In this document: positions 32,766-44,700 of the stretch, one piece after another
How the letters are laid out: every line of letters starts with the position of its first letter
How positions within the stretch are numbered: position 1 is the stretch's first letter
Origin: Smallanthus sonchifolius
Taxonomy: Eukaryota > Streptophyta > Magnoliopsida > Asterales > Asteraceae
Length of the DNA stretch: 64,000 nucleotides
Direction of reading: 5' to 3'
NCBI GenBank assembly: GCA_023525975.1
Contig: CM042028.1
Coordinates: 79,793,501 to 79,857,500, forward strand
Translations under genes and position numbers: made by a program
The notes under the pieces: model-generated
The model's input: only the letters and a program-made list of their open reading frames with translations
The model's database searches: none
Told to the model about the DNA's origin: nothing

Positions 32766-35700
32766 ATGTCATCTTCTTCTGATAAAGTTAGGGCTTCGCA
32801 CATACTGATAAAACACGAAGGATCTCGACGTAAGGCTTCGTGGAAGGATCCAGAAGGTCGCATCATCAGCAACACCACCAGAGACGCCGCCGTCTCTCAG
32901 CTCAAGTCACTACGAGAGGACATCGTCTTGGGGAAGTCGAAGTTCGAGGACGTTGCATCTCGTTACTCCGATTGTAGCTCTGCTAAACGCGGTGGAGATC
33001 TCGGTTTGTTCTAACCTTCAACTCTCTAGGGTTTTATATTTATCGTTTGTTAAGAGATTAGGTATTTACATTTATGAAATTAGATGATTTATAGATGTTT
33101 AGAATCATATAATTTAGGTATGTTATTAGTATAATTCACTGATTGATCTGGTGGTAAGTAGACCTTTTCAGAGATTTGTGGATTGGGGAATTTAAATGTC
33201 TAGATCCTGATAAAGAATTGCATGGTTTTGTGTTGATCACAAAGTAATTAGTATGATTGGGCTATAGTGTTAATGATTGTTACTGAAGATAAACAGAATA
33301 AACCCTAGCATAGAGGATAACCAGAAGAAAGGTAAATTTTGAACAATTAGGTGGGGATTTAACTTGGCAAATAAACAAGGGCTCATAAAGTACCACTGGA
33401 TCGATTGCTGCTGTTTATTCAGGAAAAATGCATGCCTAAGCTTTGCTTCTTTCATAAACAGTTAAGTCTCATCTTCGCATGCCAATTATCACTTGTTTAT
33501 TCTTCTAGTTTTTTGCTGCTTATGGAACCCCTTGCTGCTTTTGGGCCCAAGTTTAGAAGTACGCTGTCCAGTTCAATTGATGTACCTCAATCATGGCTAA
33601 CTCCAAATAGTGCAACAAGCTTGTAACTTTTGGGTTGGGGGTAGACCTGGCAAAATAACTCAGGCATCTGATTTTGGCGTTTATGGGTCAATCATAATGA
33701 CCTTCTGGGTAATTATGGGCATGTGTAAAGATTTTAACGGGTTATTCTGGGCTGAATTAAAACAAATTAAGTTTAAGAACAGGTCAGAATGGGCTGTGGG
33801 AAATAGAGAAAGGGTTAAAATGGGCGGTAGCATTTAGGTTATGATTGCGTTTGAGTTATAAGGCATTCGAACTTCAACTGGTTGCCGTTGGGAGGAACTG
33901 TGAGGATCCGTCAACTGGATCAGTCATCTGATTTTCAGGTTGCATGCGACACCAGACCACGAGCACGGAGCACCAAACGGATTCTGTTCTGGCCGAGTGT
34001 GTCAGATTTGCGGTTGAAAGGGACATAGATGCAGGGATACAAAGAGTATGGGAGGGTGATGTGAAGCGGCGAGCGGCAGTGCTGGAACGAGTGTTACTTC
34101 TGGTTGCCTCTAGAAAGAGGGTTGTGCCTGCTCCTTCCTGTTTTTATTTTCTTCCTTATACGCCTTTCCATTTATTCTTAACTCCTTTTCTTTTTCTTTT
34201 TTTATTATGATAAGAATCGATAAATTAAGAGGAAATTAAGTAGGCAAATCTGATTTGATTGAAATAAACTGGCCCGATTCGAGAGGGGCTAAATCTCCAC
34301 AAACATACGAACATGAGTAAAATTAAGAACAAGAACAAAAGAAAACATTGTTAGGTGTGGAGTCTCGTTTAGAGGCGGCCGGCCCTAATTAGGGTTAGCC
34401 GGCCCTAATGGGCCTATCTCTACGGTTTGGGCCTAACTTGGAGAACAAGTTAGGAACCCTAGTTTTAATCTATAAATACCCTATGTTGTAACTGTAATCT
34501 GTGTGCCTAGAGCTTAATGAAATAACCTAGTTGCAGCCCGTGGACGTAGGTCCCCCACTGGGACCGAACCACGTAAAATTCTTGTGTCCTTTATTTTTCT
34601 GTTCCGTGTGATTATCGTTTGTGCATGTGTGTGTGTTGATTCCGCTGCGCCACGTTGTTCCTAACAAGTGGTATCAGAGCTTTGGCTCGTTATTTACACA
34701 GTCTGCACGGCTTTCGATCGAGAAAAAAGGTAGAGGCTGATCGAGGGTTGATTCAGATCTGCTGCTACAGTTCCGCCGCCGCCGCTACAGTACCGCCGCC
34801 GCGTGAACAGTGTTCCGGCATGAACAGTGTTTTCCGGATGAACAGTGTTTCCAGAAATTTTTTCGTTTTTCTGCTGCTGTTACAGGGCTGATTCGCAGCC
34901 TGGTTTCTTGTTTTTTGGGCCGCCGGAATTTGGGTTTTTTCAAACCCTAGGTTGCGCAAAAAGGGAAAGAAAACGGGGATGTTTTGGAGGAAAACAGGGT
35001 TGTTTCGAGAGAAAACAGGGCTGTTCGGGACTGATTTGGAGTGATTTTGCAATTAGAGTTTCTGTTGTGGATCTCTTGGAGTTGCTGGTTTCACTCGGGT
35101 TTGCAGGTGAAGCGTCGGGTCGGGTGTTTCGGGTTTGTGTTGCGGGTTAACGGTTTGATTGTTTCGGTTACCGGGTTAAACTCTTTGAAGCCGCCGATTA
35201 GGGTTTGGTTATAAAGCTCTTGGATTCGTCGGGTAAAGGTTAGAGTTTTGTTTAGTTCTGTTTGACTGTTTATTATCAACTACTTGGGAACCGGGTTATG
35301 TGAAATTCAGTATTCGGGTTTAGATTTGTCTGCGAGGTTTATTGCAGGAGCAGATTGGTTTATTGACAGTGTTTGGTAGAACAACTGTCAAGTTCAGGCC
35401 CGTGACATTACTGTGTTTATTTCACTGTTTCGATATGTTTTCTGTTTGCTATTGTTATGGCTGAAGACGGGATGGTTATTATCCAAAGGTTTGACGGTTT
35501 GGAGGTTGGTTGGTTTTGTCAAAAGAACTTGAGCGTGGTACTGTGGGATAAAACCGGTGAAAACGGAACCAGCAGGTTTGGAATGCTTTGGGTTTTAAGT
35601 ATTCCGGTTCTGGTGTGCTGGTAACGACATAAGTGAAAAAAAAAAAGGAAGTCAGGTGATATTGCTCGGTTGAAAGATTTTTCGGTTAGGGTTAGCCGAT

Positions 35701-38700
35701 CGGGTGTACGGTCGCGGAATCCTTGGTACCGTTTGCTTTCATGAAAGCTCTGCTGCTGTTGTAACTGTTTGCCGGTTAGCTAGTCTAGAACTGTGAAGTT
35801 ATTTCTTGTTCGGTGGTGATCAGTGGTTCGACATTTGAGGGGATCTGGGATCTTGTGCTGGGTGAAGACGTTTGCCGGGAAAGTACGATCGGGAATAATC
35901 TCATGGAATGTTGGTTTTGGTAATGGGTTGGGATAACAGGGACAGTGGGAGCTGGGCATAGCTGACTTGGTGGAGCTGCATGGAGGTATGTGGGACATTC
36001 TTTAGAGTCGATGTCAAAGATAGTAAATTCTGCTTCTGAGAATGTGTCTGGGTTGATGAATTGGGACTCAGTGAAGGCAGTGGAGACTCTTGGGTTCAAG
36101 ATTCTGGTATGCTTCATTACTCACTTCTGTGAAGCATTGGTGAATCTATTGTTTGAAGACTTTGGGAAGATACAGGTTTATGTATCGCTGGAAGAAGGGA
36201 ACCAACTTCCGATTATTAAAGTCTTGGCTCGCTGCATCGGGTAGAGCTAAGTGGATTCATTTTGCAAGTGTGAATCCTAGAGCCACGGAGATGTTAGCTG
36301 AGTGCATTCGGAGGTTTAAACCAGGTCAGGGGTTTTGGGAATAGTGGGAGCATGAGACGTGTTCTGGGTACAGTTCAAAACACCGTTGGGTTTTGAAGAC
36401 CGGAATTCCGAATGGGAAAATCTCTCCATGGTACTTGCAGGTTTTGGAGAGTGGTGTTTCCTCTGGAAGTCTCTGGAGTCGGTAGTTCGAGTGAGTAGGT
36501 GCCGGTTGAGATTGAGGATGAGTCAATGGCGGGTTTTGCCATGGCTGGGTCAGTGATGACTGCTGGGTTGGAGCTCGGGGGAGCTTCAACGGGCTCTTCT
36601 GGTAATTGAGGAGTTGGCTGCTGCAGCTAGGAGGATTGGATTGAAGTCTTAGCTTGTTTATGGGAACTGAAGGCTTGGAGGACTTTTGTTTTTTGAAATC
36701 TTAGCTTGTTCTTGGGAGCTGGAGGCTTGGAAACTTCTAATAGTGAAGTGTTAGCTTGTTCTTAGAACTGGAGGCTTGGAGGATTTCTGTTATTGAAGAT
36801 TACTGGAGTTGATGGTATAGGGTCTGCTTGGATGGTGGATTGAGGATTGCTCGAGCCTCCAAGTGGGAAATTGTTAGGTGTGGAGTCTCGTTTAGAGGCG
36901 GCCGGCCCTAATTAAGGTTAGCCGGCCCTAATGGGCCTATCTCTACGGTTTGGGCCTAACTTGGAGAACAAGTTAGGAACCCTAGTTTTAATCTATAAAT
37001 ACCCTATGTTGTAACTGTAATCTGTGTGCCTAGAGCTTAATGAAATAACCTAGTTGCAGCCCGTGGACGTAGGTCCCCCACTGGGACCGAACCACGTAAA
37101 ATTCTTGTGTCCTTTATTTTTCTGTTCCGTGTGATTATCGTTTGTGCATGTGTGTGTGTTGATTCCGCTGCGCCACGTTGTTCCTAACAAACATAGCCTG
37201 CTATTAGTGCTCCTATCTGCTAGTGACTGCTCCTGAAAGATAACTTGTAAACTGCTCCCCACCATTCCTCAATCCCACGGTTGTGTTGACCCAATGGATC
37301 TATCCAATACCCGAATAGAGAATTCAGCTGCTCGGTATCCATTGTCTTGACCCGAGATCTTTTTCTTTCATACACTTTAAGCGGTGGAGTGCTATCAATA
37401 CTTCCCCCTGGGTAAAAAGCCTTGTCCTCAAGGCGAAAGTGTGGAAACTGGTTAGTGAGCAAGTCATAGGATTCCCAGGTGGCTTCTTCCAAAGGACGAT
37501 TGGACTAAGTAATTAAAAGTTCGAGCACTTGTTGACCCGCTTCAGAAACCCAACGGTGAGATATAACAGAATCTGGTTGCAAATCAATCTCCCAATCTTT
37601 AGTAAGGGCAGGGGAGAAAGAACCTCGAGCAGGTTTGAGCATGGAGACATGAAAAGCAGGGTGGATGCGAGCACTTGGTGGTAGTTCCCGCTCATAAGCA
37701 ACTGGGCCAATGCGTCGTTTAATACAATACAGACCAAAAAAACGTGGGGAATGTTTTTCTAACCGACATTTGGCAAGGCTGCGTTGATGATAAGGCTGTA
37801 TTTTCAGGAAAACATAGTCACCTACTTCAAAAGATAACTCCCGCCGCTTCAAATTAGCCTGAGTGTGCATACGGTCCTGACCCTTGCGCAGGTTGGAACG
37901 AAGTAGCTTCAACATATCATCTCTATCAATAAGTTGTTGTTCCAGAGTTGCATTCTTTGTGTCCCCCACCACATACGGAATAAGGGAGGGAGGTTCCCGA
38001 CCATATACCACAGAAAAAGGAGTAGTACCGGTGGAAGTATGATAACCCGTGTTGTAGGAGTATTCATCCCAAGGCAAGAAAGAGCCCCATTTGACAGGTT
38101 GTTCATGGGCAAAACAACGTAAATAGGCAACGATTGAGCACCTCCGTTTGCCCGTCCGATTGGGGGTGATAGCTAGTACTCAGCTGCAGCTTAGTTTGAC
38201 TCAGCCTAAACAATTCCTGCCAAAAATTACTGATAAAAGCAACGTTCCTATCAGAAACAATTGAGCGAGGGAAACCATGTAAGCGAACAATTTCTTTGCA
38301 AAAGATAGCAGCCACCCCTTTGGCAGTAAATGGGTGAGACAGGCCAATGAAATGGGCATATTTACTCAGGCGATCGACAATGACCATAATAGTGTCCCAA
38401 CTGTTGGAGAGGGCGGTAACCCGTCAATAAAGTCCATTGAAATATCCTCCCAGATTTGTGAGGGAATTGGTAGGGGCTGGAGTAACCCGGCAGGAGAAAA
38501 AGTTTGATACTTTTGCTGTTGACAGGTAATACATTGTTGAACAAAGAGTCGTACATCCTGCTTCATTTTTGGCCAAAAGTACTGAACGGAAAGCCGCTTA
38601 AATGTCTTTAAAAATCCTTCGTGGCCACCAATTAGGGCACTATGAGCCTCCTGCGATAGTTTGAGTTTAAGGGTTGGGATGTCGGTTATCACAAGGCGCC

Positions 38701-41700
38701 CCTTATACAGTAAAAATTCATCGACTAGAGCAAATTCAGGAACAAAAGAAGAATCCGACTCTAACTGTTGGATTATCCCACACGTAGATGGGTCGCTTTT
38801 GAGGCCCGGTTTGATGTCTGCTAATTCCACACAATAAGCAAAAGTAAGGGTGAATAAGTCACTGGAACGAGGTCGTCGTGAAAGAGCATCTGCACCCCGG
38901 TTTTCCTTACCAACTCGATGAATAATCGAGAAGTCATATGGCATGAGTTTCAACAGGAGCCGCTGTTGTTCAGTAGTAGTGATCCTCTGTTCAAGCAAAA
39001 ACTTCAGCGTGTAGTGGTCGGTACGAATAAGGAAGTGATGACCCAATAAGTAATTATTCCACTTCTGTACAACAAGAACTAGAGCTAGTAACTCCCTATC
39101 ATAAGCTGACTTGAGACGATTAGAGGGGGAGAAACCTTTGCTAAAATAAGTAACCGGATGGTCTTCCTGAGAAAGTATAGCTCCGACCCCCTCGGAAGAA
39201 GCATCACATTCTACCACAAAGGTTTTGGAAAAATCGGGTAAACGAAGAACGGGTGTGGGTAGCAGAGCCTGTTTCAATTGATTAAAAGCGTTCAGAGCGT
39301 CCTCTGCCCATCTGAATCCCTCTTTTTTTGTAAGAACTGTAAGAGGGCGAGCGATGATGCCATAATTACGAACAAACCGTATGTAGTATCCCGTGAGACC
39401 CAGAAACCCTGGACTTCCTTAACATTAGAAGGAATGGGCCATGATTGTACTGTTGCAACTTTCTCCTGCTCGACCTGAACTCCGACTGCTGTGATCACAT
39501 GGCCTAAGAACACGACCTGCTCCTGCCCGAAACAACACTTTGATAATTTAGCAAAAAACCGGTGATCATGTAATAGCTTCAGAGCCTGTTCTAAATGGGT
39601 TAGATGCTGCACCATGTCAGAGCTGTAGATCAAAATATCATCAAAAAACTCATGAATGAATTGGCGTAAATAAGGCCGGAATAAATCATTCATGATGGCT
39701 TGGAAGGTGGAGGGGGCGTTAGTTAACCCAAAGGGCATAACCCTAAATTCATAGTGCCCCGAATGGGTCCGAAATGATGTTTTCTCAATGTCTGAGTCAC
39801 ACCCGAATCTGATAATACCCGGACCGTAAGTCCAGTTTGGAAAAGACAGTGGCCCCATACAACTCATCAAGCAGTTCATCAATGTTTGATATGGGATATT
39901 TGTTCGCCACAGTAATTTTGTTTAGGGCTCGGTAGTCCACACACATCCTCCATGTATTATCTTTTTTCTTCACGAGCAAAACTGGACTGAAAAAGGGCTG
40001 TTACTGGGTCGAATAAAATCGGCTGTTAGCAATTGTTCCACCTGTTTTTCTATCTCTGTTTTTTGGTAATGAGGGTAACAGTATGGGCGTATGTTAGGGG
40101 GAGTGGAATTTGGGAGTAATGGGATGGAATGGGGCAGTGATCGGTAAAGGGGTAGGGAGTGAGGTTCCTCAAACACAGCGGAATATTTGGTGATAATGGG
40201 CTGTAAGATGGGTGGTACGTGTGGGTTTGTTTCTGGTTCAATGGCTAAATGTTGGAAGCTGGATGATTCTTGGGGGCCAGAAGGAATACCCTGTAACTTA
40301 TCTTTCTTGCCATCAACTGTGAATATCATAAATATCTCTTTCCAATTGGCTTGAACCGTGTTCTAAGTGGCTAGCCATTGTATTCCCAAAACTACATCTG
40401 CTCCTCCAATAGAAAAAGTGTAGAAATCCTGAGTGATCTGTAGGTCACTGACCTGTATAGTGAGACCTTTGCAGACCCAACTGCAACGAATCACGTCTCC
40501 ATTTCCAATTTGAACACCAAAAGGGGTTACTAATTGGGTGATCAGTTTCAGTTCGTTTACTAAACATCAAAAATAAAATTATGGTTTAACCCCCATCGAC
40601 TAGGATAAGTACCTCGGTAGTGTTGAGCATACCATGAATTTTCATAGTAGTAGGGCGGGATTTTCCAAGGATGGCGTGTAGGCTGATCTCCGCCACTTCG
40701 TCCGGTACTTCCTCAGACTTGTCTGTATCCAAATCATGTTGTGATTCCACGTTTTCTTCGGCCTCAAGCACTTTGAAAGTGCCTGTTTTACATATATGCC
40801 CGGGTCCGTACTTGTCTTCAGAGCGAAAACACTCCCCACGAAGGAAACAAGATTGCTTCTCACTATCAGAAATTCGGTAAGAGGGTTTGGGACTGGAATT
40901 TTGTTGGGTCTGGTATGGGGTTTAATGGTTTGGGTTCAGATTGGGGTGTTTTTGAATGGGATGACCAAGTTGAAATCTTTCCTGGTTTAAGATGGCTGCT
41001 TTTTGACTCATACTCTAGGGCAACACTCATGGCTTTGTAAACCGACCTCGGCTTATGTAACCTCACATCTGCCTTGAGTTCCTCCTTGAGGCCATTTAAA
41101 AAAACTCCCAACAGACAGTGGTCTGGCCAATTGGACACCCGGGACGATCTCTTTGCAAATTCTTGACTGTATTCCTGCACAGTTCCGGTTTGTTTAATAC
41201 TGCAGAGATGTTCATCAGGATTCTGGAATTCTGTAGGGCCAAAATTCTTCTGTAGAGCACGAACTAGGTCCTCCAAACACCCAATTTCCTGGCCCGACGA
41301 GAGCCATGAGAAAAGATCTAGCGCAAATGCATGGATGCTATTGCTACGTCCACCTTCTCTTCATCCGGTATATCATAATACCGGAAATACTTTTCAGCCT
41401 TCAATATCCAGCCACGAGGATCCCCGTCATTGAAAGACGGAAAATCAATTTTATTGTAAGGCCTATAGTTACGATTGTGCTGCCTGGAGGTGTCTCCTTC
41501 AAACCGCCCAGAACCCCTGCCTGGGTTCTCCACACGGGGCTTAAGGGCTGCCAATTCGACCCGCATCGCCTCCATGGACTCAAGCTTTGCAGCGATTGCT
41601 GCTAACTGAGTCACTAGCGGATCAGGTTTAGAACCACTACCCTCCGAGTTGTTCCGGGTCTGCACCATGGTGGTCTTCGAACTTCCCGGCAATGGAATCA

Positions 41701-44700
41701 CTGATAAGAATCGATAAATTAAGAGGAATTTAAGCAGGCAAATCTGATTTGATTGAAATAAACTGGCCCGATTCGAGAGGGGGGCTAAATCTTCACAAAC
41801 ATACGAACAAGAGTAAAATTAAAAACAAGAACAAAAGAAAACATAGCCTGCTATTAGTGCTCCTATCTGCTAGTAACTGCTCCTGAAAGATTGCTTGTAA
41901 ACTGCTCCCCACCATTCCTCAATCCCACGGTTGTGTTGACCCAATGGATCTATCCAATACCCGAATAGAGAATTCAGCTTCTGTATATCCGTTGTCTTGA
42001 CCCGAGATCTTTTCCTTTCATACACTTTAAGCGGTGGAGTGCTATCATATTACTTATTTATAAATTATTAAATTTATTTTATAAATATTTTTTTTATTTT
42101 GAATCAGTCACTTGTACATTAATTTTCTCATACTATAATTTAATTGTTTTTTTTAAAACGGCCCGTTTCAAACCGTACTCATTTTTTGAAACGACCCATT
42201 CTGACCCTATCTGTTAGGTGTGGAGGCTGTTTTGGCCTTTGGCAGCCTGACCTAGTCTCTTTGCTTTAGGGCAGCCTGGCCTAGTATCTTGTGAATTTAG
42301 GCAGTAAGATCAATTGACTGGTTTTTTATCTTTATCCTCCTATTATAAATACATCCCTAATGTGATTGTAATTTTCACCACCTCATAATAATACTGACTT
42401 GTCTAGTGCGGACCGTGGAGGCGTGGGCGTAGGTCAGATTAGACCAAGCCACGTTATTCTCATGCGTCTCTTTTATTTTCTGTCTTGCTGCGTTTTCTAT
42501 GTGCTTGTGCGTGTTTCTGTTTGTGCAACAAATTCCAGCCAATAATCATCATCAGCCCATCATCCGATCAAGATCAGATGAAGTGGGCAGATTTGAACAG
42601 GAGCAGATCAGCCGCAGTCATAGCTCCTGCTCAGGGCCGGCCCAAAGGGCCTGCGGGCAACACGACCATAGGGGGCCCAACATTTCGAGGGGCCCAAAAA
42701 AAAAAATTATATATATATGTTTAAAATTTTCTAGGCTTTAAAAAAAATTATTGGGCCTTTTTTTGCGGCTCTGCTCATTCATGTTATATAGGGCCTTTTT
42801 TTTACTAGATTTCATGAATCTTGATATAGGCCCATTTTTTTTTGGACCTTTTTTTATTGGGCCTTTTTTTTACTAGAATTATGTGAAAATGAGCAGAGCC
42901 GCAATACAAATTTCGAGCCTTTTTAAAAAAAGTAATTTTCATTATGGGCCTTTTTTTACGGCTCGTGTAGGGCATTCGAATCCTCTGGACCGGCTCTGCT
43001 CCTGCTTATTTGATTTATTGCCAGATCAAGCTTTGCAGGTCAGCAGCGCGTTGCTATAGCAAACCCAGCAGATTCTGATCAGGTCAGTAAGAAATTCGAA
43101 CAGGAGGCTCGATCCGATTAGGATATTTCGAAACAACCCAGGAGCACCAGGAAGATTTCTGGTCAAGTCGTGAAACACGAACCCAATATAACCCCTTACC
43201 CGACCCGACCCGACCCGACCCGCCCCGACCCGCCCCGACCCGCCTGTTTGGCCAGGTGTAGGGTGATAGTGACAATTGGAAGTTGGAATTACTGATCCTG
43301 CAAGACCTTTAACTAGAAAACTTAATACCATATGGTCTTAGTGACCTGGGTGCACATTCACAATTATGGCTGGAAGCTGCAACCTGTAAATGTAACAACA
43401 TGGTATTAAAAAGCCTCTTCAACCATGTGCATGGCCCTGCTTACAGGAGTTTTGTCTTCATCCTAACTAGTATGCACACATGGAACTCTGGACTCTGAAC
43501 CCAGGGACGTGTCCGTTCTGAGCATAGTTACCTAATACGCGGTTCGCTCCGGTACGGGTACGCAATTCGCTAGAGTTAACGTATTCGGTACGGAGGGAGG
43601 TAGGTTCATTTCGGTACGAACCGGTACAGTGTACCATGTAGTTCGGTTCGATGTACCCGAATGAAACATAAGTTCAAATAGAATATAATATTTGGCAAAT
43701 TCCAAATCAAAACATAACTTCAAAATTCAAATACCATTTAATCCAAAATCCAAAACAGAAAAAAAAACACAAACAAAAACATAAACATAACAATTCTAAA
43801 TTCCTAATCAAGTCGTTGCCTTTTTCCTTTTCCGTTGTTAACGCCTTCGTCTTCAAGATCTTCCCAAACCATCTCTTCTAATCGAGCACTTGAACCTTCA
43901 ATGTATGCGTTTTCCGGATTCATGTCCCACTTTTTGTGGGGGCCGGATTTATAAGAATCCGAAAAACGGGATTGAAGTCTAATATTTGAGTGAATAAAAA
44001 CAAGTTTATTCGCTCTTTTAACGTTTAGATGATTCCATTTGACATTATGAATATAAGAGTATGTACTCCAATTTCTCTCCGCCGACGAGCTACTAATTGG
44101 TTGGGAGAGTACTTTCTTTGCTACTTCCGCCAACTCGGGGGTCTCCGCTCCGTATGTTGCCCACCAATCAATTACATCCATTGTAACGGCGTCGGCTTGT
44201 GTTGCGGATCTAGAATAAATACACTTTTTCATATGAAAAGTTGCAAATTGTACTCGTAAGATTTTTTGTTCTTCATTTTCGGCAATTCTTTGAAAAGCTT
44301 CCATAACACCGACAACCACTTCTTTATCTTGGTTAGGAGCTTGTCTTTCAATGCCACCCGGTGCCAACTTTTCAAGATAAATTTATCATAAAACTTTGGA
44401 TTTAAAGCAAATCCCAAACAGTGTAACGGGATTGTCATTTTCTCCCACCTAGCAAGAACAATTGCTTCAACTCGAGAGAAATAAATAGAGTATTTGTTAT
44501 CCCTCATGGAATCTTTGATTTCACCAACCATGTTGTCCATTCTTTCATATATTTCTCCCATTTTGGGACCTTCACCGTCACAAAACTTTATTAGCAAAAA
44601 AATAGGATACGTAATAGCCAAAATATGTTTAACATCTTCCCAAAAATTGTCATCCTTGATTGTATCGGTGATTTTTGCCCAAACTGTTCTTGTGTTTTCG

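Larger units (their letters stand above)
34349..37189 (+). mobile_element. LARD/TRIM-type non-autonomous copia-like element
   Basis: 2841 bp with 318-bp LTRs at 34349-34666 and 36872-37189 (TGTTAGGTGTGGAG ... TTCCTAACA) that differ at one base only (ATTAGGG versus ATTAAGG). A perfect 5-bp duplication AACAT flanks it (34344-34348 and 37190-37194). Primer-binding site TGGTATCAGAGC is intact at 34669-34680 and the polypurine tract AAGTGGGAAA abuts the 3' LTR. The 2.2-kb interior has no gag-pol; it holds a roughly 45-60-bp repeat (TTAGCTTGTTCTTGGGAGCTGGAGGCTTGG, three copies at about 36645-36785). The LTRs carry CTATAAATACCC. It must be moved by another element's enzymes and inserted recently. 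Confidence 0.93.
34208..42047 (-). mobile_element. Ty3/gypsy chromovirus in the PIN1 intron
   Basis: A whole element with both LTRs (minus strand TGATAGCACTCC ... ATTCTTATCA), each about 345 bp. A perfect 5-bp duplication TATTA flanks it (34203-34207 and 42048-42052). The right LTR (41702-42047) is the 5' one. The left LTR (34208-37397) is split by a LARD insertion. The LTRs differ by about 15 changes over ~345 bp, so the insertion is moderately old. Polypurine tract AGGGGGAAG lies beside the 3' LTR at 37398-37412. All polyprotein domains remain, but with stops and frameshifts. Confidence 0.92.

Noticed and set aside
35457..36344. Possible genes inside the LARD
   Set aside because: ORFs are short, on both strands, without gag, protease or other motifs.
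33640..42210. A MITE split by the chromovirus (ends near 33640 and 42210)
   Set aside because: Words such as GGGTAGACC and GGGTCAGAATGGG look related, but the termini do not align convincingly and no target duplication was found.
43196..43331. Gly/Arg-rich ORFs
   Set aside because: They come from the CCCGA microsatellite.
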